A DNA stretch of 64,000 nt from Streptomyces venezuelae (GCF_008642375.1 NZ_CP029194.1:2790001-2854000); one strand, 5' to 3'. Positions 11,492-21,446 are shown, counted from the first letter of the stretch. Made by a program: numbers and translations. The notes: generated by a model from the letters alone, not told the origin.

Positions 11492-12739
11492 TCAGCGTCC
11501 ATACGGGGGAAATCGGCCGGTCAGAGCACGTACTTCCGCCCTGACGCGGGCGGTCTCGGCGGGATCATCACGTAGCGCCGCGGTGAACAGTGCGGCAATT
11601 CTCGCCATCTCCGGGGAGCCCATGCCCTGGGTCGTGACGGCGGCCGTGCCGAGCCGGATGCCGCGCCCCTCCCCGTACGGGAGGGCGCAGATGTCGAGCA
11701 CCACGCCGGCGGCGGCCAGCCGGGCCCGGGCCGTGCGGCCGTCGACGCCGAGGGGCGCGGGGTCCGCGGTGATGAGGTGGGTGTCGGTGCCGCCGGTCGT
11801 GAGCGCGAAGCCCTCGGCGGCGAGCGCGGCGGCGAGCACCCGTGCGTGTTCCACCACCTGATGGGCGTACGTGGCGAACGCCGGAGTGGACGCCTCGCCG
11901 AAGGCCACCGCCTTGGCCGCGATCGTGTGCATCTGGGCGCCGCCCTGGGTGAACGGGAACACCGCCCGGTCGATCCGGCCCGCGAGGTCGGCACCGCAAA
12001 GGATCATGCCACCGCGCGGTCCGCGCAGGACCTTGTGGGTGGTGGCACAGACGACATCGGCGTACGGGACGGGGCTGGGGGCCGCTCCCCCGGCGACGAG
12101 GCCGATGGGGTGGGCCGCGTCGGCGATCAGGTACGCGCCGACCTCGTCGGCGATCTCGCGGAAGATCCGGTAGTCGAGGTGGCGGGGGTAGGAGATGGAG
12201 CCGCAGACGATCGCCTTGGGGCGGTGGTGCCGGGCGAGGGCGGCGACCTGCTCGTAGTCGACGAGACCAGTCTCGGCGTCGACCCCGTACGGGACGAAGT
12301 CGAACCAGCGGCCGGAGAAGTTGGCGGGCGATCCGTGCGTGAGGTGCCCGCCGTGCTCCAGGCCCATGGCCAGGACCGTGTCACCGGGCCTGAGAAGCGC
12401 CGCGTACGCCGCCAGGACGGCCGAGGAGCCGGAGTGCGCCTGGACGTTCGCGTGGTCGGCTCCGAAGAGCGCGGTGGCCCGCTCCACGGCGATCCGCTCG
12501 GCGGCGTCGGCGTACTCGCAGCCGCCGTGGTGCCGGGCGCCGGGGTAGCCCTCGGCGTACTTGTTGGCGAGCGGGGAACCGAGGGCGGCGAGGACGGCGG
12601 GCGAGGCGAAGTTCTCTGCCGCGATCAGCTGCAGACTGTCGCTCTGCCGCCGCACCTCGCCGAGCAGCACGTCGGCGATCTCCGGGTCCTGCCGGCGCAG
12701 GACGTCGAGATCCTCATCGGGGGGCGCGGTGACCGGCAT
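11492..12739 (-). CDS. glyA: Serine hydroxymethyltransferase paralogue
   Basis: PLP enzyme family that interconverts serine and glycine with tetrahydrofolate; 415 aa, normal length. Seen: QLIAAENFASPAVLAALGSPLANKYAEGYPG, AHSGSSAVLAAYAALL, and the PLP-lysine motif THKVLRGPRGG. Oddity: the usual RYYGGCE reads RHHGGCE, so both active-site tyrosines are histidines. ATG at 12739 is chosen by family alignment; its ribosome site is weak. Streptomycetes often carry two SHMT genes, and this one sits among tsaC/prmC/prfA genes rather than glycine-cleavage genes, so a specialised role is possible. Confidence 0.88.
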   Translation of the reverse strand: MPVTAPPDEDLDVLRRQDPEIADVLLGEVRRQSDSLQLIAAENFASPAVLAALGSPLANKYAEGYPGARHHGGCEYADAAERIAVERATALFGADHANVQAHSGSSAVLAAYAALLRPGDTVLAMGLEHGGHLTHGSPANFSGRWFDFVPYGVDAETGLVDYEQVAALARHHRPKAIVCGSISYPRHLDYRIFREIADEVGAYLIADAAHPIGLVAGGAAPSPVPYADVVCATTHKVLRGPRGGMILCGADLAGRIDRAVFPFTQGGAQMHTIAAKAVAFGEASTPAFATYAHQVVEHARVLAAALAAEGFALTTGGTDTHLITADPAPLGVDGRTARARLAAAGVVLDICALPYGEGRGIRLGTAAVTTQGMGSPEMARIAALFTAALRDDPAETARVRAEVRALTGRFPPYGR

Positions 12740-12806
12740 GCCACCAATGTAGGCACGCACCCCGAACGGCGCGCGCCGAGCTCCCGACGCGCCTGCCGTA
12801 CGGGCG

Positions 12807-13454
12807 TCAGTCGCGCGCCGCAACGCCCGTCAGGGCCGTCACCACCGGATCCAGCGCCTGGTTGATCTCGTCGCCGATCGAGCGGAAGAAGGTGATCGGG
12901 GCGCCGTACGGGTCGTTGACCTCGTCCGCGTCCACCGAGGGGGCGAGGAGCCACCCGCGTAGAGCCGCGGCAGCGCGGACCAGGGCTCGGGCGCGTTCGA
13001 CCATGCCTTCGTCGCGCGGGTCCGGGAGCGTCGCGGGGTCGATCGCGCGGACCAGGCGGGTGAACTCCTTCAGGGTGAAGGTGCGCAGGCCCGCCGAGTG
13101 GCCCATCGAGATGACCTGCGCCCGGTGGTCGCGGGTCGCCGTGAGGACGAGGTCCGCGCGGATGACGTGCTCGTCGAGGAGCTCGCGGCCCACGAAACCG
13201 CTGTAGTCCGCGCCGAAGTCCGCGAGGACCAGTTCGGCGTTGGCCTCCATGGGGGCGCCCTCGTGGCCCCAGGTGCCGGCGCTCTCCACGATCAGGCCGC
13301 CGCCGAGCGGATCGCCGAGGCGGTCGCACAGGGCATGGCGGGTCAGCCGCTCGGTGATCGGCGAGCGGCAGACGTTGCCGGTGCTGACGTGGAGGATGCG
13401 GAAGGTGCTGCTGTCGTCGAACCCCGCTATGCCACGCCCCTCAGGGGCGGTCAA
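12807..13454 (-). CDS. Low-molecular-weight protein-tyrosine-phosphatase-like protein lacking the nucleophilic Cys
   Basis: A 215-aa protein with the LMW-PTP fold signature at its N-terminus, RILHVSTGNVCRSPITERL. The family's P-loop is C-x-G-N-x-C-R-S: here the first position, the catalytic cysteine, is serine (AGC codon), while the second Cys, the Arg and the Ser-Pro remain. The general-acid loop region appears as PDPRDEG. The TTG start at 13454 overlaps the tsaC stop (TTGA) and has GAGGTGG upstream, so it is coupled to tsaC. It may be a phosphate-binding or regulatory pseudo-phosphatase (inference). Confidence 0.8.
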   Translation of the reverse strand: MTAPEGRGIAGFDDSSTFRILHVSTGNVCRSPITERLTRHALCDRLGDPLGGGLIVESAGTWGHEGAPMEANAELVLADFGADYSGFVGRELLDEHVIRADLVLTATRDHRAQVISMGHSAGLRTFTLKEFTRLVRAIDPATLPDPRDEGMVERARALVRAAAALRGWLLAPSVDADEVNDPYGAPITFFRSIGDEINQALDPVVTALTGVAARD

Positions 13455-14098
13455 TGTGCCACCTCGAGGTCGGGTACGACCTTCCGGAGCTCCTCCGGGG
13501 ACAGCGCGCCCTCGCGCAGCAGCACCGGCACCTTGCCCGTGACGTCGACGATGGAGGACGGGACGATGCCGGGGGTCGGGCCGCCGTCGAGGTAGACGGA
13601 GACGGAGTCGCCGAGCATCTGCTGGGCCGCGTCGCAGTCCTCGGGCGACGGGTGGCCGGTGAGGTTGGCCGAGGAGACGGCCATCGGGCCGACCTCGGTG
13701 AGCAGCTCGATCGCGACCGGGTGCAGCGGCATCCGGATGGCGACGGTGCCCCGGGTGTCGCCGAGGTCCCACTGGAGGGAGGGCTGGTGCTTGGCGACGA
13801 GGGTCAGCGCACCGGGCCAGAAGGCGTCGACGAGCTCCCAGGCGTGCTCGGAGAAGTCCGTGACCAGGCCGTGGAGGGTGTTCGGGGAGCCGATGAGCAC
13901 GGGCGTGGGCATGTTGCGGCCCCGGCCCTTGGCGGCCAGCAGGTCCGCGACGGCCTCGCTGCTGAAGGCGTCCGCCCCGATCCCGTACACGGTGTCGGTG
14001 GGCAGCACGACCAGCTCGCCCCGGCGGACGGCGGACGCGGCCTCACGCAGACCGGTCACACGATCGGTGGCCTCGTTGCAGTCGTATCGCCGTGCCAT
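13451..14098 (-). CDS. tsaC: L-threonylcarbamoyladenylate synthase (Sua5/YrdC/TsaC)
   Basis: Makes threonylcarbamoyl-AMP from threonine, bicarbonate and ATP for t6A37 of ANN-decoding tRNAs. 215 aa, single YrdC domain. Motifs: VVLPTDTVYGIGADAF near the N-terminus, the basic KGRGRNMPTPVLI loop and MAVSSANLTGHPSPED. It lies 34 bp after prmC and overlaps the PTP-like gene, forming an operon prfA-prmC-tsaC-PTP-like on the minus strand. Confidence 0.95.
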   Translation of the reverse strand: MARRYDCNEATDRVTGLREAASAVRRGELVVLPTDTVYGIGADAFSSEAVADLLAAKGRGRNMPTPVLIGSPNTLHGLVTDFSEHAWELVDAFWPGALTLVAKHQPSLQWDLGDTRGTVAIRMPLHPVAIELLTEVGPMAVSSANLTGHPSPEDCDAAQQMLGDSVSVYLDGGPTPGIVPSSIVDVTGKVPVLLREGALSPEELRKVVPDLEVAH

Positions 14099-14132
14099 CA
14101 GTTCCCGGCCTCCTCGTTCGCATGGTGCTTGG

Positions 14133-14978
14133 TCATGGCATTGCCTTGCGGGCGGTCGCGAAGCGCGGCCGGTTGTTCAGGTCCGGGTGGTCGGCGGCGT
14201 CGGCCCAGCCGGCCTCTTCGTTGAAGATCCACGGAACCTGTCCGCCCTGGGTGTCCGCGTGCTCGATGACGACGAGGCCACCGGGGCGCAGCAGCCGGTG
14301 GGCGGTGCGCTCGATGCCGCGGATGGTGTCGAGGCCGTCCTCGCCGGAGAAGAGGGCCATCTCCGGGTCGTGGTCGCGGGCCTCGGGTGCGACGTACTCC
14401 CACTCGGTGAGCGGGATGTACGGCGGGTTGGAGATGACCAGGTCGACCTGGCCGTCCAGCTCCGGGAGGGCGGTCAGCGCGTCGCCCTGGTGGACGGTGA
14501 CGCGGGAGCCCTCGGCGTTCTTCCGGGTCCAGACGAGGGCGTCGTCGGAGAGCTCCACCGCGTGCACGCGCGAGCGCGGGACCTCCTGCGCCATGGCGAG
14601 GGCGATGGCCCCGGAGCCGGTGCAGAGGTCGACGATGAGCGGTTCGACGACGTCCATCGCGCGCACGGCGTCTATGGCCCAGCCGACGACCGACTCGGTC
14701 TCGGGGCGGGGCACGAAGACGCCGGGCCCCACCTGGAGCTCCAGGTAGCGGAAGAACGCCCGGCCGGTGATGTGCTGGAGCGGTTCCCGGGCCTCGCGGC
14801 GGGCGATCGTCTCCCAGTAGCGGGCGTCGAAGTCCGCGTCCTTGACGTTGTGCAGCTCCCCCCGCTTGACGCCGTGCACGAACGCGGCGAGCTCCTCCGC
14901 GTCGAAACGCGGTGAGGGAACGCCGGCGTCGGCCAGCCGCTGGGTGGCCTGGGCCACCTCGGCAAGCAGCAGGTTCAC
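14133..14978 (-). CDS. prmC: Release-factor glutamine methyltransferase (PrmC/HemK)
   Basis: Methylates the Gln of the GGQ motif in release factors using SAM; 281 aa. N-terminal helical domain ending near GRAFFRYLELQVGPGVFVPRPETE, then a Rossmann methyltransferase with SAM motif IVDLCTGSGAIALAMA and the catalytic NPPY in VISNPPYIPL. It follows its substrate gene prfA by 46 bp, the classic arrangement. Confidence 0.96.
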   Translation of the reverse strand: MNLLLAEVAQATQRLADAGVPSPRFDAEELAAFVHGVKRGELHNVKDADFDARYWETIARREAREPLQHITGRAFFRYLELQVGPGVFVPRPETESVVGWAIDAVRAMDVVEPLIVDLCTGSGAIALAMAQEVPRSRVHAVELSDDALVWTRKNAEGSRVTVHQGDALTALPELDGQVDLVISNPPYIPLTEWEYVAPEARDHDPEMALFSGEDGLDTIRGIERTAHRLLRPGGLVVIEHADTQGGQVPWIFNEEAGWADAADHPDLNNRPRFATARKAMP

Positions 14979-15024
14979 GCTGGTCCTCCGTGGTGCGGGG
15001 TGGGGCTTACGGAACTTACGCCAC

Positions 15025-16101
15025 TCAGGCCGCGGCGAGCTTGGCGGCCGAGTCGGCGTCGACGCACGCCTGGATCATCGCGTCCAGGTCGCCGTCGAGC
15101 ACCTGGTCGAGGTTGTACGCCTTGAAGCCGACGCGGTGGTCCGAGATGCGGTTCTCCGGGAAGTTGTACGTCCGGATCTTCTCGGAGCGGTCGACGGTGC
15201 GCACCTGGCTGCGGCGGGCGTCGGCGGCCTTGGACTCGGCCTCCTCCTGCGCGGCGGCGAGCAGCCGGGAGCGCAGGATGCGCATGGCCTGCTCCTTGTT
15301 CTGGAGCTGGCTCTTCTCGTTCTGGCAGGAGGCGACGATGCCGGTCGGCAGGTGGGTGATGCGGACGGCGGAGTCGGTGGTGTTGACCGACTGGCCGCCG
15401 GGGCCCGACGAGCGGTAGACGTCGATGCGCAGGTCGTTGGCGACGATCTCGACCTCGACCTCCTCGGCCTCGGGCGTGACGAGCACGCCGGCGGCGGAGG
15501 TGTGGATGCGGCCCTGCGACTCGGTGGCGGGCACGCGCTGCACGCGGTGGACGCCGCCCTCGTACTTGAGGCGGGCCCAGACGCCCTGGCCGGGCTCGGT
15601 GGCGCCGTTGCCGCCCTTGGTCTTCACGGCGACCTGGACGTCCTTGTAGCCGCCCAGCTCGGACTCGGTGGCGTCGATGATCTCGGTCTTCCAGCCGACG
15701 CGCTCGGCGTACCGGAGGTACATGCGGAGCAGGTCGCCGGCGAAGAGGGCGGACTCGTCGCCGCCCGCGCCCGCCTTGATCTCCAGGATGACGTCCTTGT
15801 CGTCGCTCGGGTCGCGCGGGACGAGGAGCAGGCGGAGCTTCTCGGTGAGCCCCTCCCGGTCCTTCTCCAGCTGCTTGACCTCGGCGGCGAATTCCGGGTC
15901 GTCGTGTGCCAGCTCGCGGGCGGTCTCGATGTCGTCACCGGTCTGCTTCCAGGCCCGGTAGGTGGCGACGATCGGGGTCAGCTCGGCGTAGCGCTTGTTC
16001 AGCTTGCGCGCGTTCGCCTGGTCGGCGTGGACCGAAGGGTCTGCGAGCTTCGTCTCCAGGTCGGCGTGCTCGCCGACCAGTTCCTCGACCGCCTCGAACA
16101 T
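15025..16101 (-). CDS. prfA: Peptide chain release factor 1
   Basis: Terminates translation at UAA and UAG. 358 aa, usual length. The stop-codon-reading PAT tripeptide appears in [17 protein letters not shown], which separates it from RF2 (SPF). The GGQ hydrolysis motif is in [19 protein letters not shown]. It lies 97 bp after rpmE on the same strand. Confidence 0.98.
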   Translation of the reverse strand: MFEAVEELVGEHADLETKLADPSVHADQANARKLNKRYAELTPIVATYRAWKQTGDDIETARELAHDDPEFAAEVKQLEKDREGLTEKLRLLLVPRDPSDDKDVILEIKAGAGGDESALFAGDLLRMYLRYAERVGWKTEIIDATESELGGYKDVQVAVKTKGGNGATEPGQGVWARLKYEGGVHRVQRVPATESQGRIHTSAAGVLVTPEAEEVEVEIVANDLRIDVYRSSGPGGQSVNTTDSAVRITHLPTGIVASCQNEKSQLQNKEQAMRILRSRLLAAAQEEAESKAADARRSQVRTVDRSEKIRTYNFPENRISDHRVGFKAYNLDQVLDGDLDAMIQACVDADSAAKLAAA

Positions 16102-16198
16102 CGGGGGCTCCTGGGTTTTTCGTCAGTTGCTACGGGGACGGCAAAGCGCCGGTCCCGGCCACCCGCGCGGGGCGACCGTGGACCGGCGCAGGGGCTCG

Positions 16199-16417
16199 CT
16201 ACTTGGCGGAGCCGGCCTTGCCGAAGCGGGCCTCGAAGCGGGCCACGCGGCCGCCGGTGTCGAGGATCTTCTGCTTGCCCGTGTAGAACGGGTGGCACTC
16301 GGAGCAGACCTCGGCACGGATGGTGCCCTCGGTCAGCGTGCTACGAGTGGTGAACGACGCGCCGCAGGTGCAGCTGACCTGGGTCTCGACGTACTCGGGG
16401 TGAATCTCGCGCTTCAA
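16199..16417 (-). CDS. rpmE: Ribosomal protein L31, zinc-binding type
   Basis: A 72-aa component of the 50S subunit. [22 protein letters not shown] gives the first Cys pair and [12 protein letters not shown] the second, so this is the C+ zinc-binding form rather than the zinc-independent paralogue used in starvation. A GGAGACACC ribosome site precedes the ATG. Confidence 0.97.
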   Translation of the reverse strand: MKREIHPEYVETQVSCTCGASFTTRSTLTEGTIRAEVCSECHPFYTGKQKILDTGGRVARFEARFGKAGSAK

Positions 16418-16564
16418 GGTGTCTCCTAGTTTCGGGAGGGCTCCGGGTCGCCGCCGCGGTGTTGCGGACAGCGTGAACCGGGGCCGACGTACCAGTCTGC
16501 CAGGACCGGCCGCATCTCCCCAAACCGGGGTCCGGCCGAAAGTATTCCTCGGCTGTCCGGGGGG

Positions 16565-17659
16565 TTACTTCACGACGCCGTCGGCCTTGCCCGTGGCGGC
16601 GTCCTTCGTCGCCGACGCGGGGATCGGCCGGTCGGTCTTCAGGGCCGTCCAGACCTGCCGGGACTGGGCCTCCAGCGGGATGACGCGGTTGGGGTCGACG
16701 GGGTCGTACTCGACCGGCAGCGTGATCATGTGGACGTTCTCGGGGCCGATGCCGGAGAGGCCCTTGGCGAAGCCCATCAACTCCTGGACCGAGTCGAGCT
16801 CGGAGTCCGGGGTGATGGCCTTGGTCGCTGCGTCGGCGAGGTCGAGGAGCTTGGCCGGGCTGGTGAAGACGCCGACGTCCTTGACCTGGTCGATGAAGGC
16901 CTTCATGAAGGCCTGCTGGAGCTGGATGCGGCCGAGGTCGCTGCCGTCGCCGACGCTCTTGCGGGTGCGGACGAGGCCGAGGGACTGCTCGCCGTCGAGA
17001 GTGTGGGTGCCCGGGCCGAGGTCGAGGTGGCTCTTGGAGTCCTTGATCGGCTGGGTGGTGGTGATCTCCACGCCGCCGAGTTCGTCGATGAGCTTCTTGA
17101 AGCCCGTGAAGTCGACCTCGATGTAGTGGTCCATGCGGATGCCGGACATCGCCTCGACGGTCTTGACGGCGCAGGCCGGGCCGCCGACCTCGTACGCGGT
17201 GTTGAACATCGCGCGCTGCTCGCCGGGGACGGGCGTGCCCTTGCCGTCGGCGCACCGCGGCCGGTCGACGAGGGTGTCGCGGGGGATGGAGACGACGCTG
17301 GCCTTCTTGTGGCCCTCGTAGACGTGGACGACCATCGCGGTGTCGGAGCGGGCGCCGCCCTCGTCCTCGCCGTAGGCGGCGTTGTCGCCGGCGCGGGAGT
17401 CGGAGCCGAGGACGAGGATGTCCATGGAGCCGTTGTCGATGTCGTCGGGGCGCTCGGTGCCGAGCTGGGCGTTGATGTCGACGCCCTTGATGTTGCCGTC
17501 GAGCTTGACGTACACGTACCCCAGACCGGCCCCGCCCAGGACGAGGACCGCGGCGGCCCCCGACAGGAGGATCGTCAGGCGGCGCCGGCTCTTGGCGGGC
17601 GGCTTGCGGCGGCGGCCGCTGCCCGCGCCGCCTATTCGGCCGCTGTTCTTCTCGGTCAT
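16565..17659 (-). CDS. LytR-CpsA-Psr (LCP) family wall-polymer ligase
   Basis: Envelope enzyme that transfers anionic or glycan polymers from lipid carriers to peptidoglycan. 364 aa: a basic cytoplasmic tail rich in Arg/Lys (RRRKPPAKSRRR), one membrane helix (LLSGAAAVLVLGGAGLGYVYV), then an extracellular LCP domain. Motifs: LVLGSDSRAGDN (pyrophosphate-binding Asp/Arg), VVSIPRDTLVDRP and GGVEITTTQPIKD. ATG at 17659 follows GGGGAG by 3-4 nt; the longer open frame upstream lacks support. Confidence 0.93.
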   Translation of the reverse strand: MTEKNSGRIGGAGSGRRRKPPAKSRRRLTILLSGAAAVLVLGGAGLGYVYVKLDGNIKGVDINAQLGTERPDDIDNGSMDILVLGSDSRAGDNAAYGEDEGGARSDTAMVVHVYEGHKKASVVSIPRDTLVDRPRCADGKGTPVPGEQRAMFNTAYEVGGPACAVKTVEAMSGIRMDHYIEVDFTGFKKLIDELGGVEITTTQPIKDSKSHLDLGPGTHTLDGEQSLGLVRTRKSVGDGSDLGRIQLQQAFMKAFIDQVKDVGVFTSPAKLLDLADAATKAITPDSELDSVQELMGFAKGLSGIGPENVHMITLPVEYDPVDPNRVIPLEAQSRQVWTALKTDRPIPASATKDAATGKADGVVK

Positions 17660-17750
17660 CGTCTCCCCTCGGGCCCTCGGTTCACCATGTGTGACGGCGA
17701 AGCACCCAAAAGGGTTGCATACGGACCTGTGAGGTTTCGATGAGCAACGC

Positions 17751-17785
17751 ACCGCGCCCACCGTGCGGGGCACGGTGGGCGCGGT
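17751..17785. terminator. Intrinsic terminator after rho
   Basis: Perfect 15-bp stem ACCGCGCCCACCGTG / CACGGTGGGCGCGGT with a CGGGG loop, 80 bp past the rho stop and before the LCP gene. There is no U-run, as is common in Streptomyces. Confidence 0.75.
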
Positions 17786-17864
17786 GTTCAAGCAGGTCAC
17801 GACAGGGTTACGAGACCGAGGCCTCGTTCCGGTCGCGTGACCGTCACGTGATGCAGGTCACGCG

Positions 17865-19937
17865 TCAGTCGTCGTTCTTGCCGCCAGGCGTCGTCTTCTG
17901 GATCTGGAGCAGGAACTCGCCGTTCGACTTCGTCTGCTTCATCTTGTCGAGAAGCAGCTCGATCGCCTGCTGCTGGTCGAGCGCGTGCAGCACACGGCGC
18001 AGCTTCCAGGTGACGGCGAGCTCGTCGGCGCCGAGCAGGATCTCTTCCTTGCGCGTACCCGAGGCATCGACGTCGACGGCCGGGAAGATGCGCTTGTCGG
18101 CGAGCTTCCGGTCGAGCTTGAGCTCCATGTTGCCGGTGCCCTTGAACTCCTCGAAGATCACCTCGTCCATGCGCGAACCGGTGTCCACCAGGGCGGTGGC
18201 GAGGATGGTCAGCGAGCCGCCGTCCTCGATGTTCCGGGCCGCACCGAAGAAGCGCTTCGGCGGGTAGAGCGCGGTCGAGTCGACACCACCGGAAAGGATG
18301 CGGCCGGAGGCCGGCGCCGCGAGGTTGTACGCGCGGCCCAGGCGGGTGATCGAGTCGAGCAGGACGACCACGTCGTGACCCAGCTCCACGAGGCGCTTGG
18401 CGCGCTCGATGGCCAGCTCGGCGACCGTGGTGTGGTCCTCGGCCGGACGGTCGAAGGTCGAGGAGATGACCTCGCCCTTGACCGACCGCTGCATGTCGGT
18501 GACCTCTTCCGGACGCTCGTCGACCAGGACGACCATCAGGTGGCACTCGGGGTTGTTGTGCGTGATCGCGTTGGCGATGGCCTGCATGATCATGGTCTTG
18601 CCGGTCTTCGGCGGGGCCACGATCAGACCGCGCTGGCCCTTGCCGATCGGCGACACGAGGTCGATGATCCGCGTGGTCAGCACGCCCGGGTCGGTCTCCA
18701 GGCGGAGCCGGTCCTGCGGGTAGAGCGGGGTCAGCTTGTTGAACTCCGGGCGGCCGCGGCCGGAGTCGGCCGCCATGCCGTTCGCGGAGTCCAGGCGGAC
18801 CAGCGCGTTGAACTTCTCGCGGCGCTCGCCGTCCTTCGGCTGACGCACGGCACCGGTGACGTGGTCACCCTTGCGCAGGCCGTTCTTGCGGACCTGGGCG
18901 AGGGAGACGTACACGTCGTTCGGGCCGGGCAGGTAGCCGGAGGTCCGGATGAACGCGTAGTTGTCGAGGATGTCGAGGATGCCCGCGACGGGGATCAGGA
19001 CGTCGTCGTCGGAGACCTGCGGCTCGCCGGCCTGGAAGTCGTCACGGCCACGACGGCCACGACGGTCGCGGTAGCGACCGCGACGGCCGCGACGGCCGCC
19101 CGCCTCGTCGTCGTAGTCGTCCTGCGGGCCGGCCTGCTGGCCACCCTGCTGACCCTGGCTCTGGCCCTGGCCCTGGCCCTGCTGGCCCTGGCCCTGGCCG
19201 CCCTGACGCTGGCGCTGGCCGCCCTGGCCACCGCCCTGCTGCTCGTCACCCTTGCCGCGCTCGCGCTGACGGTCACGGCGGTCACGGCGTTCGCCGCGCT
19301 CCCCGCGCTCGCCGCGGTCACGGCGGCCACGGCCCTCGGCGCCGTCGACTGCGGCCTCGGCCTGCGTGTCGGCCTTGACGTCGGTGCGGGCCTCGGTGCG
19401 CGCCTCGGCCTTGACGACCTGGGTGGCCTCGGCCTTGGCCTCGCCCTCCGGCGAACCGGCGGGGGCGGTGGCCCGACGACGACGGCGCTCACCGGCCGGC
19501 TGGTCCTCGGAGGCCGGCTGGCCCGGGATGTCGATCTGCTGCTGGGCGACGGCCTTCTCGGCCTTCTCCGCCTGGGGCGCGGCGGCCTCGGCCGCGGTCT
19601 CGCCCGTACGGGTCTTGGAGGTGGCGCGGCGCTTCGGCTTGGTCTCGACGGCCTCTGTGCCGGCCGCGGGCTTCGCGGCCTTGGCGGGCGCGGCGGATCC
19701 CCCGCCGGCCTGCGCCTCCTTGATGACCTCGATCAGCTGGCTCTTGCGCATGCGCGCGGTGCCCCTGATGCCGAGGCCGGACGCGACCTGCTGCAGCTCG
19801 GCCAGGACCATGCCCTCGAGGCCGGTGCCGGAGCGGCGGCGCCGTGCGGTGCCGCCGGTGGCAGCACCTGCGGCGGGCGCGGCGGCGTCGACACTGCTGT
19901 CGGCAGTCACGCCCATCAGATCGGTGGTGTCGCTCAC
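17865..19937 (-). CDS. rho: Transcription termination factor Rho, actinobacterial long form
   Basis: Hexameric RNA helicase that ends transcription. 690 aa against about 420 in E. coli. The N-terminal Rho_N (SAP-like) segment is at about 45-85 ([35 protein letters not shown]). A low-complexity insertion follows, first Ala/Glu-rich, then Arg/Asp/Gly/Gln-rich ([26 protein letters not shown]). The RNA-binding cold-shock fold starts near [25 protein letters not shown], and the ATPase has Walker [23 protein letters not shown] and the Q/R-loop region. GTG at 19937 ([10 protein letters not shown]) has GGAAGGA upstream. Confidence 0.97.
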   Translation of the reverse strand: MSDTTDLMGVTADSSVDAAAPAAGAATGGTARRRRSGTGLEGMVLAELQQVASGLGIRGTARMRKSQLIEVIKEAQAGGGSAAPAKAAKPAAGTEAVETKPKRRATSKTRTGETAAEAAAPQAEKAEKAVAQQQIDIPGQPASEDQPAGERRRRRATAPAGSPEGEAKAEATQVVKAEARTEARTDVKADTQAEAAVDGAEGRGRRDRGERGERGERRDRRDRQRERGKGDEQQGGGQGGQRQRQGGQGQGQQGQGQGQSQGQQGGQQAGPQDDYDDEAGGRRGRRGRYRDRRGRRGRDDFQAGEPQVSDDDVLIPVAGILDILDNYAFIRTSGYLPGPNDVYVSLAQVRKNGLRKGDHVTGAVRQPKDGERREKFNALVRLDSANGMAADSGRGRPEFNKLTPLYPQDRLRLETDPGVLTTRIIDLVSPIGKGQRGLIVAPPKTGKTMIMQAIANAITHNNPECHLMVVLVDERPEEVTDMQRSVKGEVISSTFDRPAEDHTTVAELAIERAKRLVELGHDVVVLLDSITRLGRAYNLAAPASGRILSGGVDSTALYPPKRFFGAARNIEDGGSLTILATALVDTGSRMDEVIFEEFKGTGNMELKLDRKLADKRIFPAVDVDASGTRKEEILLGADELAVTWKLRRVLHALDQQQAIELLLDKMKQTKSNGEFLLQIQKTTPGGKNDD

Positions 19938-20403
19938 GAAGGGTCCTTCCCTGGAGCGGACGTCGGCCATCTGGCTCGGCGACCGGTTGTGCTGTCCGGA
20001 CAGGGTCCTGGCTTGTGGACCGTGTCCGGGGCGGTGGTCCCGCCGGGTACGGCGGAGAGAAACGTGCTGTGGGTCCGGCCCGAGGCCCCCTGCTCGGCCC
20101 TCACCGGAAAAAGCGAGGGGTGTCGCGCCGGTTCCGGAGCGTGCTCAAAACTGCTCAGGCAGGCTGCTCAGGCAGTTGAGGAGGCTCCCGGAAGAATGGT
20201 GGTCCCTGATGGGGACACTCCGCACCGCTCCACAAAGAGGTCGGGTGCAGACTTGAGGTTAACACTACCGGCTCCAACAAACATTCCCCCTCTCCCTCAC
20301 CGGCAATCTCTTGTCCGGCTGTCATCCGCAGCACCGCGTCACCGGAGCACTGCGTTGCCCGGAGCATCGCGGGGGACGCTGCCCGGCGCCCCCGCCGCGG
20401 CGC
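19938..20403 (-). promoter_or_regulatory. rho leader and promoter region
   Basis: A 466-bp gap with no convincing gene. On the minus strand it is the upstream region of rho. An AT-richer patch (20250-20285, TAGTGTTAACCT on the minus strand) is the likeliest promoter; from there the leader would be about 320 nt. Two copies of GCTCAGGCAG lie at about 20154-20178. Long rho leaders with autoregulation are known in other bacteria; here that is inference. Confidence 0.35.
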
Positions 20404-21321
20404 CTAGGGCGCCAGCGGCAGCACGCTCGCTCCGGACGCGTCGAGGTCGAGCCGGTTCGCGGCCCAGCCCTCGCCCGCCAGCAGGGCGACCTTGTCGGCC
20501 GTCCCGTGTTCGGCCAGCGCGAGCACCGTGGGGCCCGCACCGGAGATGACCGCGGGGACGCCGTCCGCGCGCAGTCGGTTCACAAGGGCGATGCTCTCCG
20601 GCATCGCGGGGGCCCGGTACTCCTGGTGCAGCCGGTCCTCGGTGGCCGCGAGCAGCAGCTCGGGGCGACGGGTCAGGGCCTCGACGAGGAGAGCCGCGCG
20701 CCCGGCGTTGGCCGCGGCGTCCACATGCGGGACGGTGCGCGGCAGAAGTCCGCGGGCGGTCTCGGTCAGTACGGGCTTTCCGGGAACGAAAACCACCGGA
20801 ACGATGGAATCCGAGGGATCCATCCTGATCGCCCGCGCGGCGCCGGCCTCGGTCCAGGCGAGCGTGAAGCCGCCGAGCAGACAGGCGGCGACGTTGTCGG
20901 GGTGGCCCTCGATCTCGGTGGCCAGTTCGAGCAGGGCCGCCTCGTCGAGCTTGGCGTCCCCCCCTATGGTGACGGCGCGGGCGGCGACGATGCCGGCGCA
21001 GATGGCGGCGGAGGAGGAGCCGAGGCCGCGGCCGTGCGGGATGCGGTTGGCGCAGACGACCTCGAGGCCGCGCGGCTGCCCGCCGAGCAGGTCGAAGGCC
21101 GTACGCAGGGAACGTACGAGCAGGTGGCTCTCGTCGCGCGGGAGGGTCTCCGCGCCTTCTCCGGCGATGTCGACGTGCAGCCCGGCGTCGGCGACACGGA
21201 CGACGACGTCGTCGTAGAGGCCCAGCGACAGGCCGAAGGCATCGAAGCCCGGGCCGAGATTGGCGCTGGTGGCGGGGACGCGCACCCGTACGGCGGCGGC
21301 GCGGAACGCTGGACCGGCCAT
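20404..21321 (-). CDS. thrB: Homoserine kinase
   Basis: Phosphorylates homoserine with ATP in threonine synthesis. 305 aa, GHMP kinase fold: N-terminal VRVRVPATSANLGPGFDAFGL, GHMP phosphate loop GRGLGSSSAAICAGIV and C-terminal VPAVISGAGPTVLAL. It is not directly coupled to thrC: a 369-bp gap with a strong terminator separates them, so it needs its own promoter. Confidence 0.97.
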   Translation of the reverse strand: MAGPAFRAAAVRVRVPATSANLGPGFDAFGLSLGLYDDVVVRVADAGLHVDIAGEGAETLPRDESHLLVRSLRTAFDLLGGQPRGLEVVCANRIPHGRGLGSSSAAICAGIVAARAVTIGGDAKLDEAALLELATEIEGHPDNVAACLLGGFTLAWTEAGAARAIRMDPSDSIVPVVFVPGKPVLTETARGLLPRTVPHVDAAANAGRAALLVEALTRRPELLLAATEDRLHQEYRAPAMPESIALVNRLRADGVPAVISGAGPTVLALAEHGTADKVALLAGEGWAANRLDLDASGASVLPLAP

Positions 21322-21352
21322 CGCTCGATGACTCTCCTTGATTGCGACAACG

Positions 21353-21446
21353 GTGTTTCAGACAGCGGGTGTTGCGGACTGCAGGTGTTTCGGACAGCGG
21401 GTGTTGCGGACTGCTGGGGTTACTGCAGGTGTTTCGGACAGCGGAT
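21353..21446 (+). repeat. 32-bp tandem repeats upstream of thrB
   Basis: Unit beginning GTGTTTC(A/G)GACAGCGG followed by GTGTTGCGGACTGC. Two near-identical copies start at 21353 and 21385 (period 32), and a partial third starts at 21429. They lie within 130 bp upstream of the thrB start, in the thrC-thrB gap, where no gene is credible. Confidence 0.8.
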
